DNA of 64,000 nt from Alitta virens. Lineage: Eukaryota; Annelida; Polychaeta; Phyllodocida; Nereididae. The notes under the pieces are model-generated. The model was not told the DNA's origin, did no database searches, and was given only the letters and a program-made list of their open reading frames with translations. Where the stretch lies: the NCBI GenBank assembly GCA_932294295.1, contig OW028581.1:17342662-17406661 (forward strand), written 5' to 3'. Both the position numbers and the translations under genes were made by a program. This document shows, piece after piece, positions 14,901 to 26,157 of the stretch; positions within the stretch are counted from its first letter, which is position 1; every line of letters starts with the position of its first letter.

Positions 14901-17900
14901 GACAACAGTGTTTGAATGATGGACACATGTCATAGGTCCCCCCATTGTGTTTAATTTGCTCCCAGCTCAGTTCATGTTTACATGTTTCATACATTGTACA
15001 TGTTGTAATGAGCAACATTTTGGGAAACTAAAATACTGCCAGAGGTCGACATCCAAGAAAATATACATGGTTTGATGACATCATTAATTATGACGTAATT
15101 TTGTCACAATTAAAGCATCTGCCAATTCCAATTTGACCAGCTCTGCTGAAAGTCTCGGGTTTGATCCCCGGCACGGGCCCTCTTCATGAGCTACATCTCA
15201 GCTGGATGTCGATCACATGAGATGTTAAACAGGACATTATTGGAGGTGCCTTGTACTCGGTGTCTATGATGAGGCAAGTAAAAGACCCCACCCTTAGGGT
15301 AAATGAGTAACATGGTGTGGACTCCAAGCCTTATCATCTCATTATGTCAGCCTCTGGCAGCTGGTTATACAGTTATATAAGCTGACTAAGCTTAAGACCC
15401 AGTAGCACTGAGACATTGAACAATGACGTCTCCCCAGTAGCATTGATTGAGACATTGAATAATGACGTCTCCCCAGTAGCATTGATTGAGACATTGAATA
15501 ATGACGTCTCCCCAGTAGCATTGATTGAGACATTGAATAATGACGTCTCCCCAGTAGCATTGATTGAGACATTGAATAATGACGTCTCCCCAGTAGCATT
15601 GAGTCATTGAATAATGACGTCTCCCCATTGTACTTTATCTTCTGCGGCTGCAGCGCCCTCTGTTAATTTAATTCCCCATTGGGTTTGATGTGACTTAATT
15701 CCAAGGGGAGCACTTATGCTAGGACATTGATAAAACGAAATGATGCATGTTTAAATGTTGGTTACATGGATTTCGGTTGATGTACTAGTACACGAGTAAC
15801 ATGACTAAGATCCTTTCTTTTGAGATTCTCGGAGGCAAAATCTTGTTAATTCTCTAAACAGCTAAAAGATGAAATGTTTGAATTATGTCTTCATTGTTAA
15901 GTCACGTTTTGTCAATAAATTGTATTATGTATAAGAAAGCTGTGTAAAGTGATCTAAAATTTGTTAAATTACATTTATGGTTAGTTAAGTTTGAGCGTTC
16001 TCAGCATTTTGGTCAACATGGTGACATCCATCCGTGTCTTTTAGACCCCACTGAAAAGTTTGAATCCACAACATAAATAAGCCAGTGGACACTCTACCAC
16101 TAGGGCAGTATAACCATGGACGTCCATGGTATAACATCTATCAGCAAAACTACAACATATGCCATGTAGCCAGATAATGAATAATGTTCAGTCTATCTTA
16201 ACCATGTTGACTTAGCTAAGGAGTCCATGAAAGACCACTGGGTGAGGTGCACTGGGGGTTATTACCCTAATCTTAGGGGTGAAGGGGTAGTTTACTTTGG
16301 AGATCATGGCTCTGGTCCAGCTGATCTCTAGGTGGTCTGGTCTCCCCCTGTGTTTTGTGTATTGAATAGCTCCTTCTCCAAGATCCAGGGATCTCAGTGC
16401 ATGTTTTGCACATTAGCCTCGAGAGCTGCTCAATGTACAGCTGATAGGAGACTCGAGTTTATTTGTTGTGGTTCACAAATACACTGTACGCTGTATGATA
16501 AGAAATGGTGTACTACTCTAGGCGTGGTCGAAGTATGGTTGGAGTTACGATGCAGTATGAAATTCGAAGTTTAGTTGAATTAAATGTTGAAAATAAGGTC
16601 TCCCTCTGACGTAATCTAGAAGGTCCTCCTCTGAGTTTATAACATGATGTCCATTTTCAATGTGTAAGCATCTGGCAGGTCTGAAGCTTAAAGGTCTAGT
16701 GTTCAAGGTATCAGCCTGCTCCTCTGAAGGTCCTAGGCTCGAATCTGGCCCATCTTTATGAGGTCTATTGCAGCTGGATGTTGCTGGCATGAGATGCTAA
16801 ATTGGTGGTGCTTTAAAGACCCTCTTAGTGTGTGGACTCCAAGCATTATCATCTCATTCTTACATCTGCATCTGGCTGCTAGGTAAGTAAGCTAACCAAG
16901 CTTTGGATGTTATTCGCTGAGATTGCACAGTCTTAGTATTCCCCCTCACCTCCCCCGCTTCCTCCTCTGCATCTCTCTGCATCAGCAGCAGCAGCTGGTC
17001 ATCTGATGAAGTCCCAGATCAAGAGAGCTCAATCGCTTCCACTTGACCGGATGTCTGGTCATCAGTGGTCATGAGGGGATGGGATGCACAATGACCAAGC
17101 TCAATTGCTGAGGGTCATTATTCACCACCTCAGGTTTCCCACTTTAGTTAGGAAATTCAGTAAAACTCACTCGCATAAAGAACTACTGTACTGCAATTTT
17201 GAATGTTACCAAGCATTCTGTGGAGGTATTTGATAGGAAAAGAAGAAAACAATACAGAGAACGATAGTATATGGTATTCCCCTACATATTGCAGTAAAGT
17301 TTTGGGCATTTGCACATTGTTTGAAACAGGGTTTCCAGGTCTCAGAGCCAACTAAAATTAGGCATAATTGGTTAAGATTTTGTATGGCAGGTATTTAGAC
17401 AATGTATGTGTAGTTATGTTGGGCAGACAACCAATTCTATAATTACACTTTTTGGATGTCCACACTGGGATTCTCTGTGGAGATGTTTATGTGAACTTAT
17501 TTTTCTGTATATAGATATTGTTAAGTATCAAGCAAGTTTAAATGGTCATTTACGGATAGAAAACGCCAGCAAATATTTGAGAAATAGAGGCAGTATTTGT
17601 TTGCGGTAATCTATTCGGTTGGCCATCCTGACCAATTACATTATTAAGGGGGAGAAAAAGTACCACCAGAGGTCACTGACAATGTAACAAATAAGTAATG
17701 TTTAATGACGTAATCTATATTGTGACGTCATGTATGTAACAATTATGTAGTGTTACGATCGTAGTGCCCTCTGTAGGCACTGTTACTTTTTCTCCCCATT
17801 GGAACTATACCTAATTAACAGCTGTTTGCGGTGCATCTAGTTGCTTGTATCCTAGACTGCATATAATAGTAATCAACATATGCAACATATGTAATGGTAT

Positions 17901-20900
17901 CGCTGTTTTGCAGACTTGCAGTACAAATGGCTATTATTGTATATTTTCTTTGGTGTTAAACTGTGTAATGCATCGTTTTGGTATCGATATATACCATTAT
18001 ATAGCATAAATGCATACTCCCATGAAATAGAATTTTAATGTAACAATGTGATATTCCCAAACAAAATGTATTTGTTGTTAAAAGGAAAATCCAACTGCAG
18101 TAAAGTTCTACATGTATTACGACCGATTACAGGAACCATGTTTTAAAGTCCTAATATGTGATTTAATAAGTTCAATTTGTATTTCTTTTGTAGGGAACAT
18201 TCGGAACCTGGCCATGGAGAAGGTGGCCAGCACGGTTCTGTTCCCGTGCAAATATTCCAGTTCGGGTTGTATGCTTTCCCTTCTCCATACGGAAAAACAG
18301 AGCCACGAAGATACTTGCGAATATAGGTGAGTGTGGGAACAGGCGTTACTAACCGGCTAATTTGACAATTGAAATATGCGGTGTGCAAATAATAAGAAAG
18401 TACACTCCACAGAAGCCCAGCAAACGTTCAGCAGCCGTCCAGGAGTACCTGACCTCAATTTGTATGAGCAGGATCTATTCTGAAGTCTACGCTTGTCCTC
18501 TTTTGCATCCACTAACAACATCGAATGATTAAAATCGCTACGCATGTTGTTTATGTTCTGAGAAAAGACAATGTGTGGCTGATAGGCCGATGACATCAAT
18601 TGAAAGGTCCTTTGTATCTGTATCGATCCCTCATGTTGATTGTCATAATTATCCGTTGTCTTGGGTTAGTGATGAAAGCTTTTCGGTTAGCATCATTGTT
18701 AGAAGTTGGGTTGGTATTGATTCTGTCTGGCCATTAGCCTGTCGTAATGATTATTCCGCTTCTGAGTGGTTGTCTCCCACTCCGCATCAAATAGTAATCA
18801 CGTTTGTGGCGAATTCATAAGACATTGACCCTGGAAAATGTTTAGTCGTAGTGTTTCGAAATTAAATTCATCAGTTGTGAACTTGTGATAATTGTTCTCA
18901 TATGTTCATCGATTCAGGAGCAATTTTTATGGGCAAACCTCAGCCTTTAGGGCATTTTTCTTCATAGGAGAGTCTTTCTTGCGGAAACGCCTATACTATA
19001 TTGAAGAGTCTGTTCCAAACATTGTCAAAATGCACCCAGTGAAGCCCTTTTCTGTTTGGGGTATCAGCTGTGACTAATGAAAAGATAGTTAACATAGAAG
19101 TTGAAACACCACATTTGGAACCTCTGAAAGAGGCACCTCTTTGTAGGAGGTTTTTCACAAATACCTGTTGGAGCCCCATAATCAGATAATGCAAAACTGC
19201 CTAGCAATAGTTATGATTCTCAACAAAAGCTTATTTTCTAAGTAATAATTACGAAGAATTCCAATTGAAATTTTGCATAGAGTTGGAACATGACATCATT
19301 TCAGGTCTTGTCTGCTAATCCTATTTTAATCCCTACTTTGCTGCTACAGTTTACACGTTCTGTGAGAAACTTGGTAAGCAATTCAAAGAGTACAACAGAA
19401 TTAAAACAAATCTCAAAGGAATAACTATAAACAATCAAACAGATAACAACTATATACAATAAAATATTCTAACAAAGCACATGATTGGTCAAACTCTGTT
19501 TTTGTCATGTTTACAGTTCTTTACAAGTTGAAAGTGGCCAAATATGCCATGAAATGTGAAATATGTTTGTTTTTCAATGGCAACATTTATTTAATTAATG
19601 TTATTTGATTGCAGACCTTATTCGTGTCCTTGTCCGGGAGCATCTTGCAAGTGGCAAGGATCATTGGACCAAGTCATGCCTCACTTGATGCACCAGCACA
19701 AAAGCATTACCACGTTGCAGGTATCATCTGCGTTTTTTAATCCTCTTGTTACTGTATCCTACTTTGTATGTAAATTGTATATAGACTGTTGATTGTGTTG
19801 AGGTTGGCGAATAAATCAAGTAATCGCGCTGAAATCAAACATTAATCTGTCACTGCTGTATACAATATGTAGTAAAGAGCGTTTCACTGGGAACGAGGTG
19901 TGATAAATCTCTGTCCGAGTTTGTTATTCTCATGGACGAGCTCAACCATCTTTGTACATCATTTTGGGCCTTGGCAGGCTTGTTCAAGCAGGGGTCTTTC
20001 TCAGCTCCCTGGTACAAGATTAAGCCAAAGAGGAATCCAAAGATATTACAAGATGCATATCGAGTCCATATTTTACATTTCTTTACATGTATTAATTTCA
20101 GGGGGAGGACATTGTATTTTTGGCGACAGACATCAACCTTCCTGGAGCAGTTGATTGGGTAATGATGCAGTCCTGTTTTGGTCATCACTTCATGCTGGTC
20201 TTAGAAAAACAGGAAAAATATGACGGCATCCAGCAGTTCTATGCGATTGTGATGCTCATAGGCACTAGCAAACAGGCGGAAAACTTCGCCTATAGGTAAG
20301 TAAAATTTTACATTGATATTTGCCGAAAGTCACATGTTCAGACATCTCAGCTAATTGGAATAATTACGTCAATCGTTAGAATATCGTTACTTGTAAGAAG
20401 ACATTTTAGTATTCTTGGAGCTGTCGATTTGGAAGGAAATAATATATGTATATAATCTCAATGCTTTGATTTAATTGGTGAATTTCTAATGTTTCTTCTG
20501 CAACAGTGAAATTGGTTTTAGAAATTTAAAGAGTGTTTGTACAATCCAGCCTGTGTTATGCAGTCACCCAAAGGTATTGATAGAAGTTGGCCACTTAAGA
20601 GAGGTGGCCGTTTCATATTAAATTTAGAACAATTTGGAAATGGCTGTTTATAGCAGGTGACCATTGTATATGCTGGTATACGTGGCCATTAAAGCAGGTT
20701 TGATGTAAATACAAATACTTTAATACAGTAATTCTTATATCTGATTCTCGTTGATATTACAGATTAGAGCTAAATGGCCACAGAAGACGCCTAACATGGG
20801 AAGCGACGCCTAGGAGTATACACGACGGAGCCCAATCGGCAATTATGAACTCAGACTGTCTCGTATTTGACACAAACATTGCTCAGTTGTTTGCTGATAA

Positions 20901-20940
20901 TGGTAACCTGGGAATCAACGTGACGATCAGCATGTGCTGA
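2933..20940 (+). CDS. SIAH1: SIAH-family E3 ubiquitin ligase (seven in absentia homologue)
   Basis: Six coding exons: 2933-2987, 3431-3589, 18194-18326, 19615-19720, 20102-20295 and 20763-20940, giving 274 aa (human SIAH1 is 282). All junctions are GT-AG and in phase. The RING finger has ligands C33, C36, C47, H51, C54, C57, C64 and C67. The SIAH-type double zinc finger has C90, C97, H109, C113, C120, C127, H139 and H144. The substrate-binding domain from about 150 ends in the conserved NVTISMC. Members act as RING E3 ligases with E2 enzymes and send targets to the proteasome. The start is the MSRQ methionine matching vertebrate SIAH1. The sequence is nearly identical to the family except for scattered changes around residues 190-205. 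The 14.6-kb intron between exons 2 and 3 is unusual. Vertebrate SIAH genes keep most coding sequence in one exon, so this six-exon layout may be older or lineage-specific. SIAH1 versus SIAH2 cannot be separated in an invertebrate. Confidence 0.96.
6434..6484. repeat. Perfect 22-bp-arm palindrome (hairpin)
   Basis: Positions 6434-6455 and 6463-6484 are exact reverse complements around a 7-base loop CTGGTTG. The inner part of the left arm plus the loop (GATATTTATGCTGGTTGC) also occurs about 1.3 kb upstream at 5120-5137. It can fold into a cruciform or RNA hairpin. A copy-and-switch replication event would explain both the inversion and the upstream copy; that is inference. Confidence 0.85.
7243..7291 (+). 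promoter_or_regulatory. Possible cryptic or alternative promoter in SIAH intron
   Basis: An inverted CCAAT box (ATTGG, 7243-7247) stands about 40 bases before TATAAAA (7285-7291). The spacing suits a TATA promoter starting near 7315. The downstream DNA has only a short ATG frame (seven codons at 7377). It could be an alternative SIAH first exon or chance. There is no supporting exon. Confidence 0.2.
9001..9045. repeat. CTG/CTA trinucleotide microsatellite
   Basis: About 15 imperfect CTG units with CTA and TTG interruptions. Read on the minus strand it gives a run of serines inside a 98-codon frame, which is low-complexity and not a gene. Confidence 0.9.
9484..9613. mobile_element. 92-bp short insertion flanked by 19-bp direct repeats
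   Basis: The 19-mer ACAGTTAATTGAGCTCCAA occurs at 9484-9502 and again exactly at 9595-9613. The 92 bases between them (9503-9594) have a diverged relative at about 10636-10750 that lacks this 19-mer. The simplest reading is a retroposed fragment with a 19-bp target-site duplication. A local 111-bp tandem duplication is the alternative, but it does not explain the second copy. Confidence 0.55.
10636..10750. repeat. Second copy of the 9.5-kb dispersed short repeat
   Basis: This shares GTAGTTTTAGTAAAT, a TGCAGT(T)AGTT-like block and the ending GTGAAAATAATTGTATAATG with 9515-9594, in the same order. It has an extra CAG-rich insert in the middle. The shared 3' end fits a common retroposon terminus. 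Confidence 0.5.
11222..11410 (-). repeat. Pair of degenerate tRNA-like repeats
   Basis: Two segments about 120 bases apart (11229-11288 and 11347-11408) start with CCAGGATTTG and end with CTCTCCCACAT. The first contains the reverse complement of a pol III B box (GGATTTGAACC). This suggests minus-strand tRNA-derived SINE heads, the second more decayed. Confidence 0.35.
13319..13783 (-). other. Unassigned 154-codon open frame, possible repeat remnant
   Basis: The frame is unusually long for this AT-rich intron, and I do not recognise the protein. It has no clear domain, signal peptide or membrane segment. Its middle overlaps a stretch at about 13535-13555 (GGGCCACACTTATTTGATCT) that also forms the terminal sequence of a small MITE at 34,288. 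Part of the frame is therefore repeat-derived. It could be a transposon remnant or chance. Confidence 0.2.
14035..14130 (+). mobile_element. Truncated SINE fragment
   Basis: GTGTCTAT, AAGGCAATGAAAGATCCC and a GGAGTGGACTC block occur in the same order as in the SINE at 15,100-15,403 (GTGTCTATGATGAGGC, AAAGACCCC, GGTGTGGACTCC). The tRNA-like head is missing. A run of about 14 G follows. Confidence 0.5.
15100..15403 (+). mobile_element. tRNA-derived SINE, fullest copy
   Basis: A tRNA-like head carries a pol III B box GGTTTGATCCC (15158-15168), followed by CCGGCACGGGC as at a tRNA 3' end. A family-specific body follows, with AGCTGGATGTCG, a GAGATGTTAAAC block, AAAGACCCCACCC, GGTGTGGACTCC and a 3' end reading GACCCAGTAGCA. 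Copies at 16,690, 41,955, 14,035 and (minus strand) 31,555 share the body, which defines a dispersed family. The 3' end runs directly into the 39-bp minisatellite. The exact 5' limit is uncertain. Confidence 0.7.
15398..15626 (+). repeat. 39-bp minisatellite with a CRE-like TGACGTC in each unit
   Basis: About six units of 39 bp; the last is 4 bases short. Each has CCCAGTAGCA, GAGACATTGAA and TGACGTCTCC. TGACGTC falls at 15424, 15463, 15502, 15541, 15580 and 15615. The four middle units are identical. The first unit starts with the 3' terminal CCCAGTAGCA of the adjoining SINE, so the array seems to have grown from the SINE end. Because 39 is divisible by three, both strands stay open in several frames; these are not genes. 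Confidence 0.92.
16040..16110 (-). mobile_element. SINE head (tRNA-like), minus strand
   Basis: Read on the minus strand there is an A-box-like CTAGTGGTAGAGTG followed by a B-box-like GGATTCAAAC about 35 bases on. The spacing is right for a tRNA-derived pol III promoter. There is no intact tRNA cloverleaf, and the body beyond it is not clear. Confidence 0.4.
16690..16915 (+). mobile_element. tRNA-derived SINE, second copy
   Basis: The head has a tRNA-like GGTCTAGTGTTCAAGG and a B box GGCTCGAATCT (16736-16746). The body matches the 15.1-kb copy: CAGCTGGATGTTG, GAGATGCTAAA, AAAGACCCTC, GTGTGGACTCC, ATTATCATCTCATT and a CTGGCTGCT stretch. It is diverged and has small deletions, so it is not a recent insertion. 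Confidence 0.65.
17648..17797. mobile_element. Short MITE with terminal GGGGAGAAAAAGTA repeats
   Basis: GGGGAGAAAAAGTA at 17649-17662 is matched exactly by its reverse complement at 17784-17797. A second weaker pairing (AGAGG with CCTCT) lies inside. The 150-bp element contains TGACGTAA (17706) and a perfect CRE TGACGTCA (17723-17730). The size, terminal inverted repeats and lack of coding fit a non-autonomous DNA transposon. I could not fix a target-site duplication, so no superfamily is assigned. Confidence 0.6.
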
Positions 20941-22636
20941 CAAAAAGATACGCAGCCGTCCAGTCCGGCCAGTAGCACTATGGCCGTCGCTGTGGCCGAA
21001 CTTTGCGCTCTCACGGTCCATTGAATGTTTTCAGTGGATGTGCTCCAGTTGATAGTTTCATGCAGAACGTTCATTTGATCACATCAGGCATACTCATCTA
21101 TAATCATAATGATTATAATCGTGTCAACGTCACTTTCATAGTTCATCCACATCACCTCCAGATCATACATTATATGATATAATGTAATATAAAGCATATT
21201 CCATGGTACTTCCAGTATCATTGTGTACAAGTTGTATACCTCATGAGTCATGACATTGTCAACGATCATCTTACCACTGATTATTATTTCTTATGAACAG
21301 TAATATTCATTGTTAACTCATCCATCATTATACGAGCAATCCGTGTTTCCATCATTTCATTAGAACAAGGAATGCATCCGTATCACAGTATCACATTCAT
21401 CTGTATCATCTTGTCACTGTATCACGTATCATCCATTCACAAAACGGCCGTGACTGCGCGGTTGATAGCAGTCCCTAATCCTCAAAACTGTTCAGCATCT
21501 CAAGTTTTTTATCGTTCGTATAACTATGAAAAAGACTGACTCGTACGAGACTGTTCTGTATTACAGTCCAAACATATTACACATGGTAATATAAACTCAT
21601 TTATGTTTCATTATGTGCTGTGAATATTGTATAATGCTAACATTTCCACTGGTGTACGTTCTATTTTTTCTTTACTTTATTTGTGGCTCTGTGTGTGAGG
21701 TGCATTGTGAACGAGGTATGTTTGCATTTTCGTGTGCATTCAGCATTTGCAGCATTTTTCTTGTGTTCATCCTTTCTAGTTCATTTTCTCAGTGTTGAAT
21801 TAGTTATTTCGTATGCATTATGTAACATGTTAAGTTCAATAACGCTAGATAGAAAGTGCCAGATTTATGCATGTTGGGCAATACTGAAGTATACAAAGAT
21901 ATTGTCGAGTGAATACCTGGGAAAGTAATCCATGCAATTGATAATAGTAATAACGTGAGAATACTGCTATTTAAAAAGAGGCAAATTTTTAATAGTTAAT
22001 GAATAACAGAATAAGTAAATGGGATTTAACATTTCTATAATAACAATCATTTTATTCGCACAAAATTGATCACTTGCTAAGCACACCACTGAGTAAATCC
22101 TTCTATGCTGTCTTTGATTCACAAATAGTGGTAGCCGAATGGTAACAACTAACCAGTATTGCGTTACCTGGTATTCAAGGACCATCAGTGTAACATTGTG
22201 CGTAAAAAGTGATGCAATCCGATAATTCATTGTAACCCTTAATATAATCTAAATTTTTTTGGCAACTATCGTGCAACTTTGGTTTCTGATTTAATTCGAT
22301 GACATCTCAAACACCTCTGAAGGGAACATTAAATAAATGTGTCTCATAGCTGTACATGTTATTATGGTGTGAATTTGGGAATATGACAACCGTTTTGCTC
22401 TTTTTTTTAAACAAGCTATGTGTGCCATGTGTATAATTTGTTTGTTTGATTGAATTACGTTAACATTACTGCCATTTCACTTGCTACGCACACCACTGAG
22501 TAAGTAATACCCAGAGGCGCCAGTGTAATTGAAGCAATCGTCAGCTTGTTCAAGGTTTAGTGTTTTGTATTAAGTCAAGCCCGCAGATATATAACGAAAC
22601 AATAAAATCACAATGACTTCACTTGTGATTGTGATG

Positions 22637-22695
<59 letters not shown>

Positions 22696-25600
22696 TCACT
22701 TTCACAAGGGGACACCATCTAACTCTGAAATTCCCACAATCCTTTTTGGTTGGCATATGCAAATGAGGAAGTTTCCAATCTGTTCACTGTTAATCTGTGA
22801 CATCCTTGCTAATTGTCGCTCAAATTTATAAGTCTAGTGCTCCTTTGGGCTCCTCATGTATCATAGCGTTGGCATTGAACAGTATCCGAAAAACTAATTG
22901 GTTCTGCACTGATGTGATATTTAGAAAATAAAATATCTATCTATCTTATGTCACTCAAATTCAGGTTGATTTTTAAGTAGTACACTTGTGTAATTTGTTG
23001 AGTGCACTAGGGTATGTCAGGTAGTTCATTCAATTAAATTAAGCTGCCCACTGTAGACATCTACTCATGTGCATCCACGTCCAGCCAGTAGAACAAAACC
23101 ATGAAATCTTACCTGTGGGGAAATTTAGTTGAAATGGGATGTGCCCATTCAACCTGTGTATATGTAGGTGGTGAAATGGCAGTAAATTGAGGACATTCGG
23201 AGATGTAAAAAATAACTAGGAAATAAAGTCAATTATCATTGAAGCCCAATGTACCACTGTTTCTGCCAAGTGTTGCATCTCATCAAGTTGTTATTTATGC
23301 AATGTACTGATACACAGCTTTATGTTTCGAGTGCTAATTGTTGATATGTGTAAGTGTATATTGTGTAAATATGTGTAGCTTATGAACCAATGAGTAAATA
23401 CTGCTTGATAGGCAATTCATCATTTCATATCTGCGTAACATAGGCACGGAACTCGACATGTTTAATTGGTTTTTGATATTATAGAAAAGGCAAACAGTAT
23501 GTGGTAATTTTAGATGATTCAGTAGTGAATGTTGTTGAGAATGTGTCCCGAGTTCAGTTAATACTGCATTTTCCCGAACAATTAACCTATGCACTGCTAA
23601 TAAGGCGAGCCACACGCCCCATAATACACAAGATACAACAAAGGCCTCACTTGAATAGAATAGCATCATCAGGAACTCTTTGGATTTAAAGCCGCAATAC
23701 CGTTAAGACTCAAAATCGTATTTGTTTCTCATCGTGAATTAGCCGTGGTCTTTACCATGGCAACTGAAACCTCAATGAAAAATAGAGAGGGTTGATATAC
23801 ATGCCACTGTTATTTATTCGCAATCCAAGTGCATACTTCTGTGAATCAGCCAATATACCAAATTTGCATTCGTACTCCCGGATGCTGAGAAATTTGACTG
23901 GAAAAAGTTCTATTCACATTTGAAATGGAGTATAGGAGTTATTTATTGGTAAACATTTTGAACATAATATAGTGGTGACATTATGCTGACTAGACGTGGC
24001 AATTTAAGTGTACATTGTAGGGATAATGCAGTTTATTGAAAATGTTCAAATGGAAGGTACGGAAACCTTGTGTGAAAATGACTGTTAGACTTGAATGATG
24101 ACTTAGAATGTCCACTAATTGTTAACACATGATCTTATTATAAATTCCAGCCGATGAATGAAGACTGCAAGGGGTAAAATGTTTGTTACGTGATTCATTG
24201 TTTACTTTAAATGCGTATAAATATATAAATAATGAAAGTTTGTATCTTATCCATATATTTTTTCATCAGCTTGAAATATCACGAGGACTGTAGTGAAGCT
24301 TTCTGCCGCTTTGAGTGTAGCTTTTTTTCATTACCGAGTCTGATACGATATGTTGACATCTTGGCAGTTGTTTCTTGCAATAAGTCTTGTTTCATGAGAA
24401 AATTACCATAAATGGTGATATTCAATGTCAATGAATAATTTAAGACTGCAGCTAAAGGTAATACAAACTCCTTGATTAAGAACAACAGTAGTTATTGAAA
24501 TTGTGAAACCTATAATTATTACGTTTTGACCTGCATTGAGCCACAATAATTATGTGAAATCTGGTCCTGTATAGAACTTGTGCAAGTGATCGCAGTTTGT
24601 ACTTTGCAAATGAACTGTAAATTGTCAAAGACATGTATGCAATTAAGTATTTGCTTCCTGATTATTTGGTTTTTGTTATAATTCATTTGTATTCATCTCA
24701 AATGTTGTAGAAATAAATTATTTACATGACGAATTGTGTGGTTTGTTGTGCAAAACATTTAGTGAACGGTTCCTAAATCTTTGAAACCAATTCATAACAG
24801 ACTCGCTGTGCATTTGCAGTCTCCAAGGAGGTAGTGCAATCCACTGGCACTTGGCAATTTAACCCAAGAAGCTAGGATTTATTACACCGAAGAAATAATC
24901 GCTCGTTGACATGAGGGACAGGTTCCATAACTTTTCCACAATTTTCTGTGACCAAATTAAGATACGACTACTGTCATACCTGTCGATCAGTTGTGTAATA
25001 CATTAAAAGACTAGACCACAGAGTTTCAATCATTTGTGTAGTAAAGACGGTGCATGTTGTTTACGAGACCAGCCTTCCAGTTTGGGAGAATCGGGCGGAC
25101 TAATGTTCAAGATCTTAACATTTAATGAAATGACATCCGCAACATTTAGTGAGTTCTTATTTTAGCTGTCTCAGCCATGGGAGCACTTCTGCCAAAGACA
25201 TTTAAATCATAGGCAGAACATTTCCCGGACTTTCCATGGAACACTGGGGACACTGGGAAAGCACTGCTAACGAATGTTAGATCCCCTCGTTCATAGAAGT
25301 CGTAGTATGCCCTTGTGTACATATTGTCCTTGTGTACATACTGCAATCTTGCTGCCCAGTGACATCCTGCAGCTTGGGTCAAGTAACTGAATCTTACTGC
25401 AACATGGAAATGCATACAGCGCAATGCAATGATGACGTGTGTGCTGTCACCTAACAGGCCAGCTGCCGCCACCGCTAGCGACCTAACCAGTCCAGTGAAT
25501 TACCATGGAACAGTAATGCTCTATCATTACCACAAATATGGTAGCGATAGAAGAGCTACCATAAAAGAGGAATGCTCTACTGTTACTAAATTCTGGTAGC

Positions 25601-25969
25601 CTTTGCAGTTCATTAATAATATGTTAGATGGCAGCAGTATCCACTTGAAAAGGGGTAATTTAGATCTTTATCACGGATGATTGACACCAGCTGATGCTGG
25701 GTGTTCAACACCCTCCCTTCACCTCTCTGGGATTTCACCCCCTCTCTCTCCTCACCCCCTCCAGTAGCAGCTGATAGCCCATCTTATCATGTACATTGTA
25801 TTGGTATCAATTAAGAATGGGGTGTAGAAACTCTCCATAGAAGCTGGAGAAGAAACACATTATTTGTATATACAGCCACGAAACTATTTAAGCAGAAATC
25901 TAAATTTTCTGTTCAACATTGATAATAAATATCTAATGTTACATTCACATTTTAATCTAAATTTTTTTT
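20941..25969. other. SIAH 3' UTR and gene-poor flank
   Basis: No further coding exon is seen. AATAAA hexamers at 22332-22337 and 24712-24717 (the latter followed by a GT-rich stretch) are candidate SIAH polyadenylation sites. If the second is used, the 3' UTR would be about 3.8 kb. A diverged repeat around 20,590-20,700 contains GGCCACTTAAGAGAGGTGGCC. A minus-strand frame at 25146-25472 (108 codons) is not recognisable. Confidence 0.5.
22639..22691. repeat. (TA)n microsatellite
   Basis: About 26 uninterrupted TA units. Confidence 0.97.
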
Positions 25970-25979
25970 TTGATTGCAC

Positions 25980-26088
25980 ACAGCCAATCAACCAATCAAA
26001 TCAATCAATCAATCAATCAATCTATCAATCTATCAATCAATCAATCAATCTATCAATCTATCAATCAATCTATCTATCTATCTATCTA

Positions 26089-26157
<69 letters not shown>

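Larger units (their letters stand above)
3590..18193 (+). other. Giant second coding intron of SIAH
   Basis: This 14,604-bp interval lies between the RING exon and the zinc-finger exon. I see no conserved coding exon in it. It carries a palindrome (6434-6484), a CTG repeat (9001-9045), a 92-bp inserted repeat (9503-9594), tRNA-derived SINE copies, a 39-bp minisatellite (15398-15626) and a short MITE (17648-17797). A G homopolymer of about 14 lies near 14,120. The rest looks like ordinary AT-rich unique intron. Confidence 0.8.

Noticed and set aside
15120..15180. Possible tRNA gene
   Set aside because: The B box and 3' end resemble a tRNA, but the A box and cloverleaf are not intact, and the body is shared with other copies, so it is a SINE head.
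15342..15628. Three overlapping repeat-protein-like frames, and a CRISPR-like look of regular repeats
   Set aside because: A 39-bp tandem unit divisible by three keeps all frames open. Units abut without unique spacers, so it is not CRISPR and not a gene.
25146..25472. 108-codon minus-strand frame of fairly mixed composition
   Set aside because: No recognisable domain, no neighbouring exons, no promoter. Cannot be supported as a gene.
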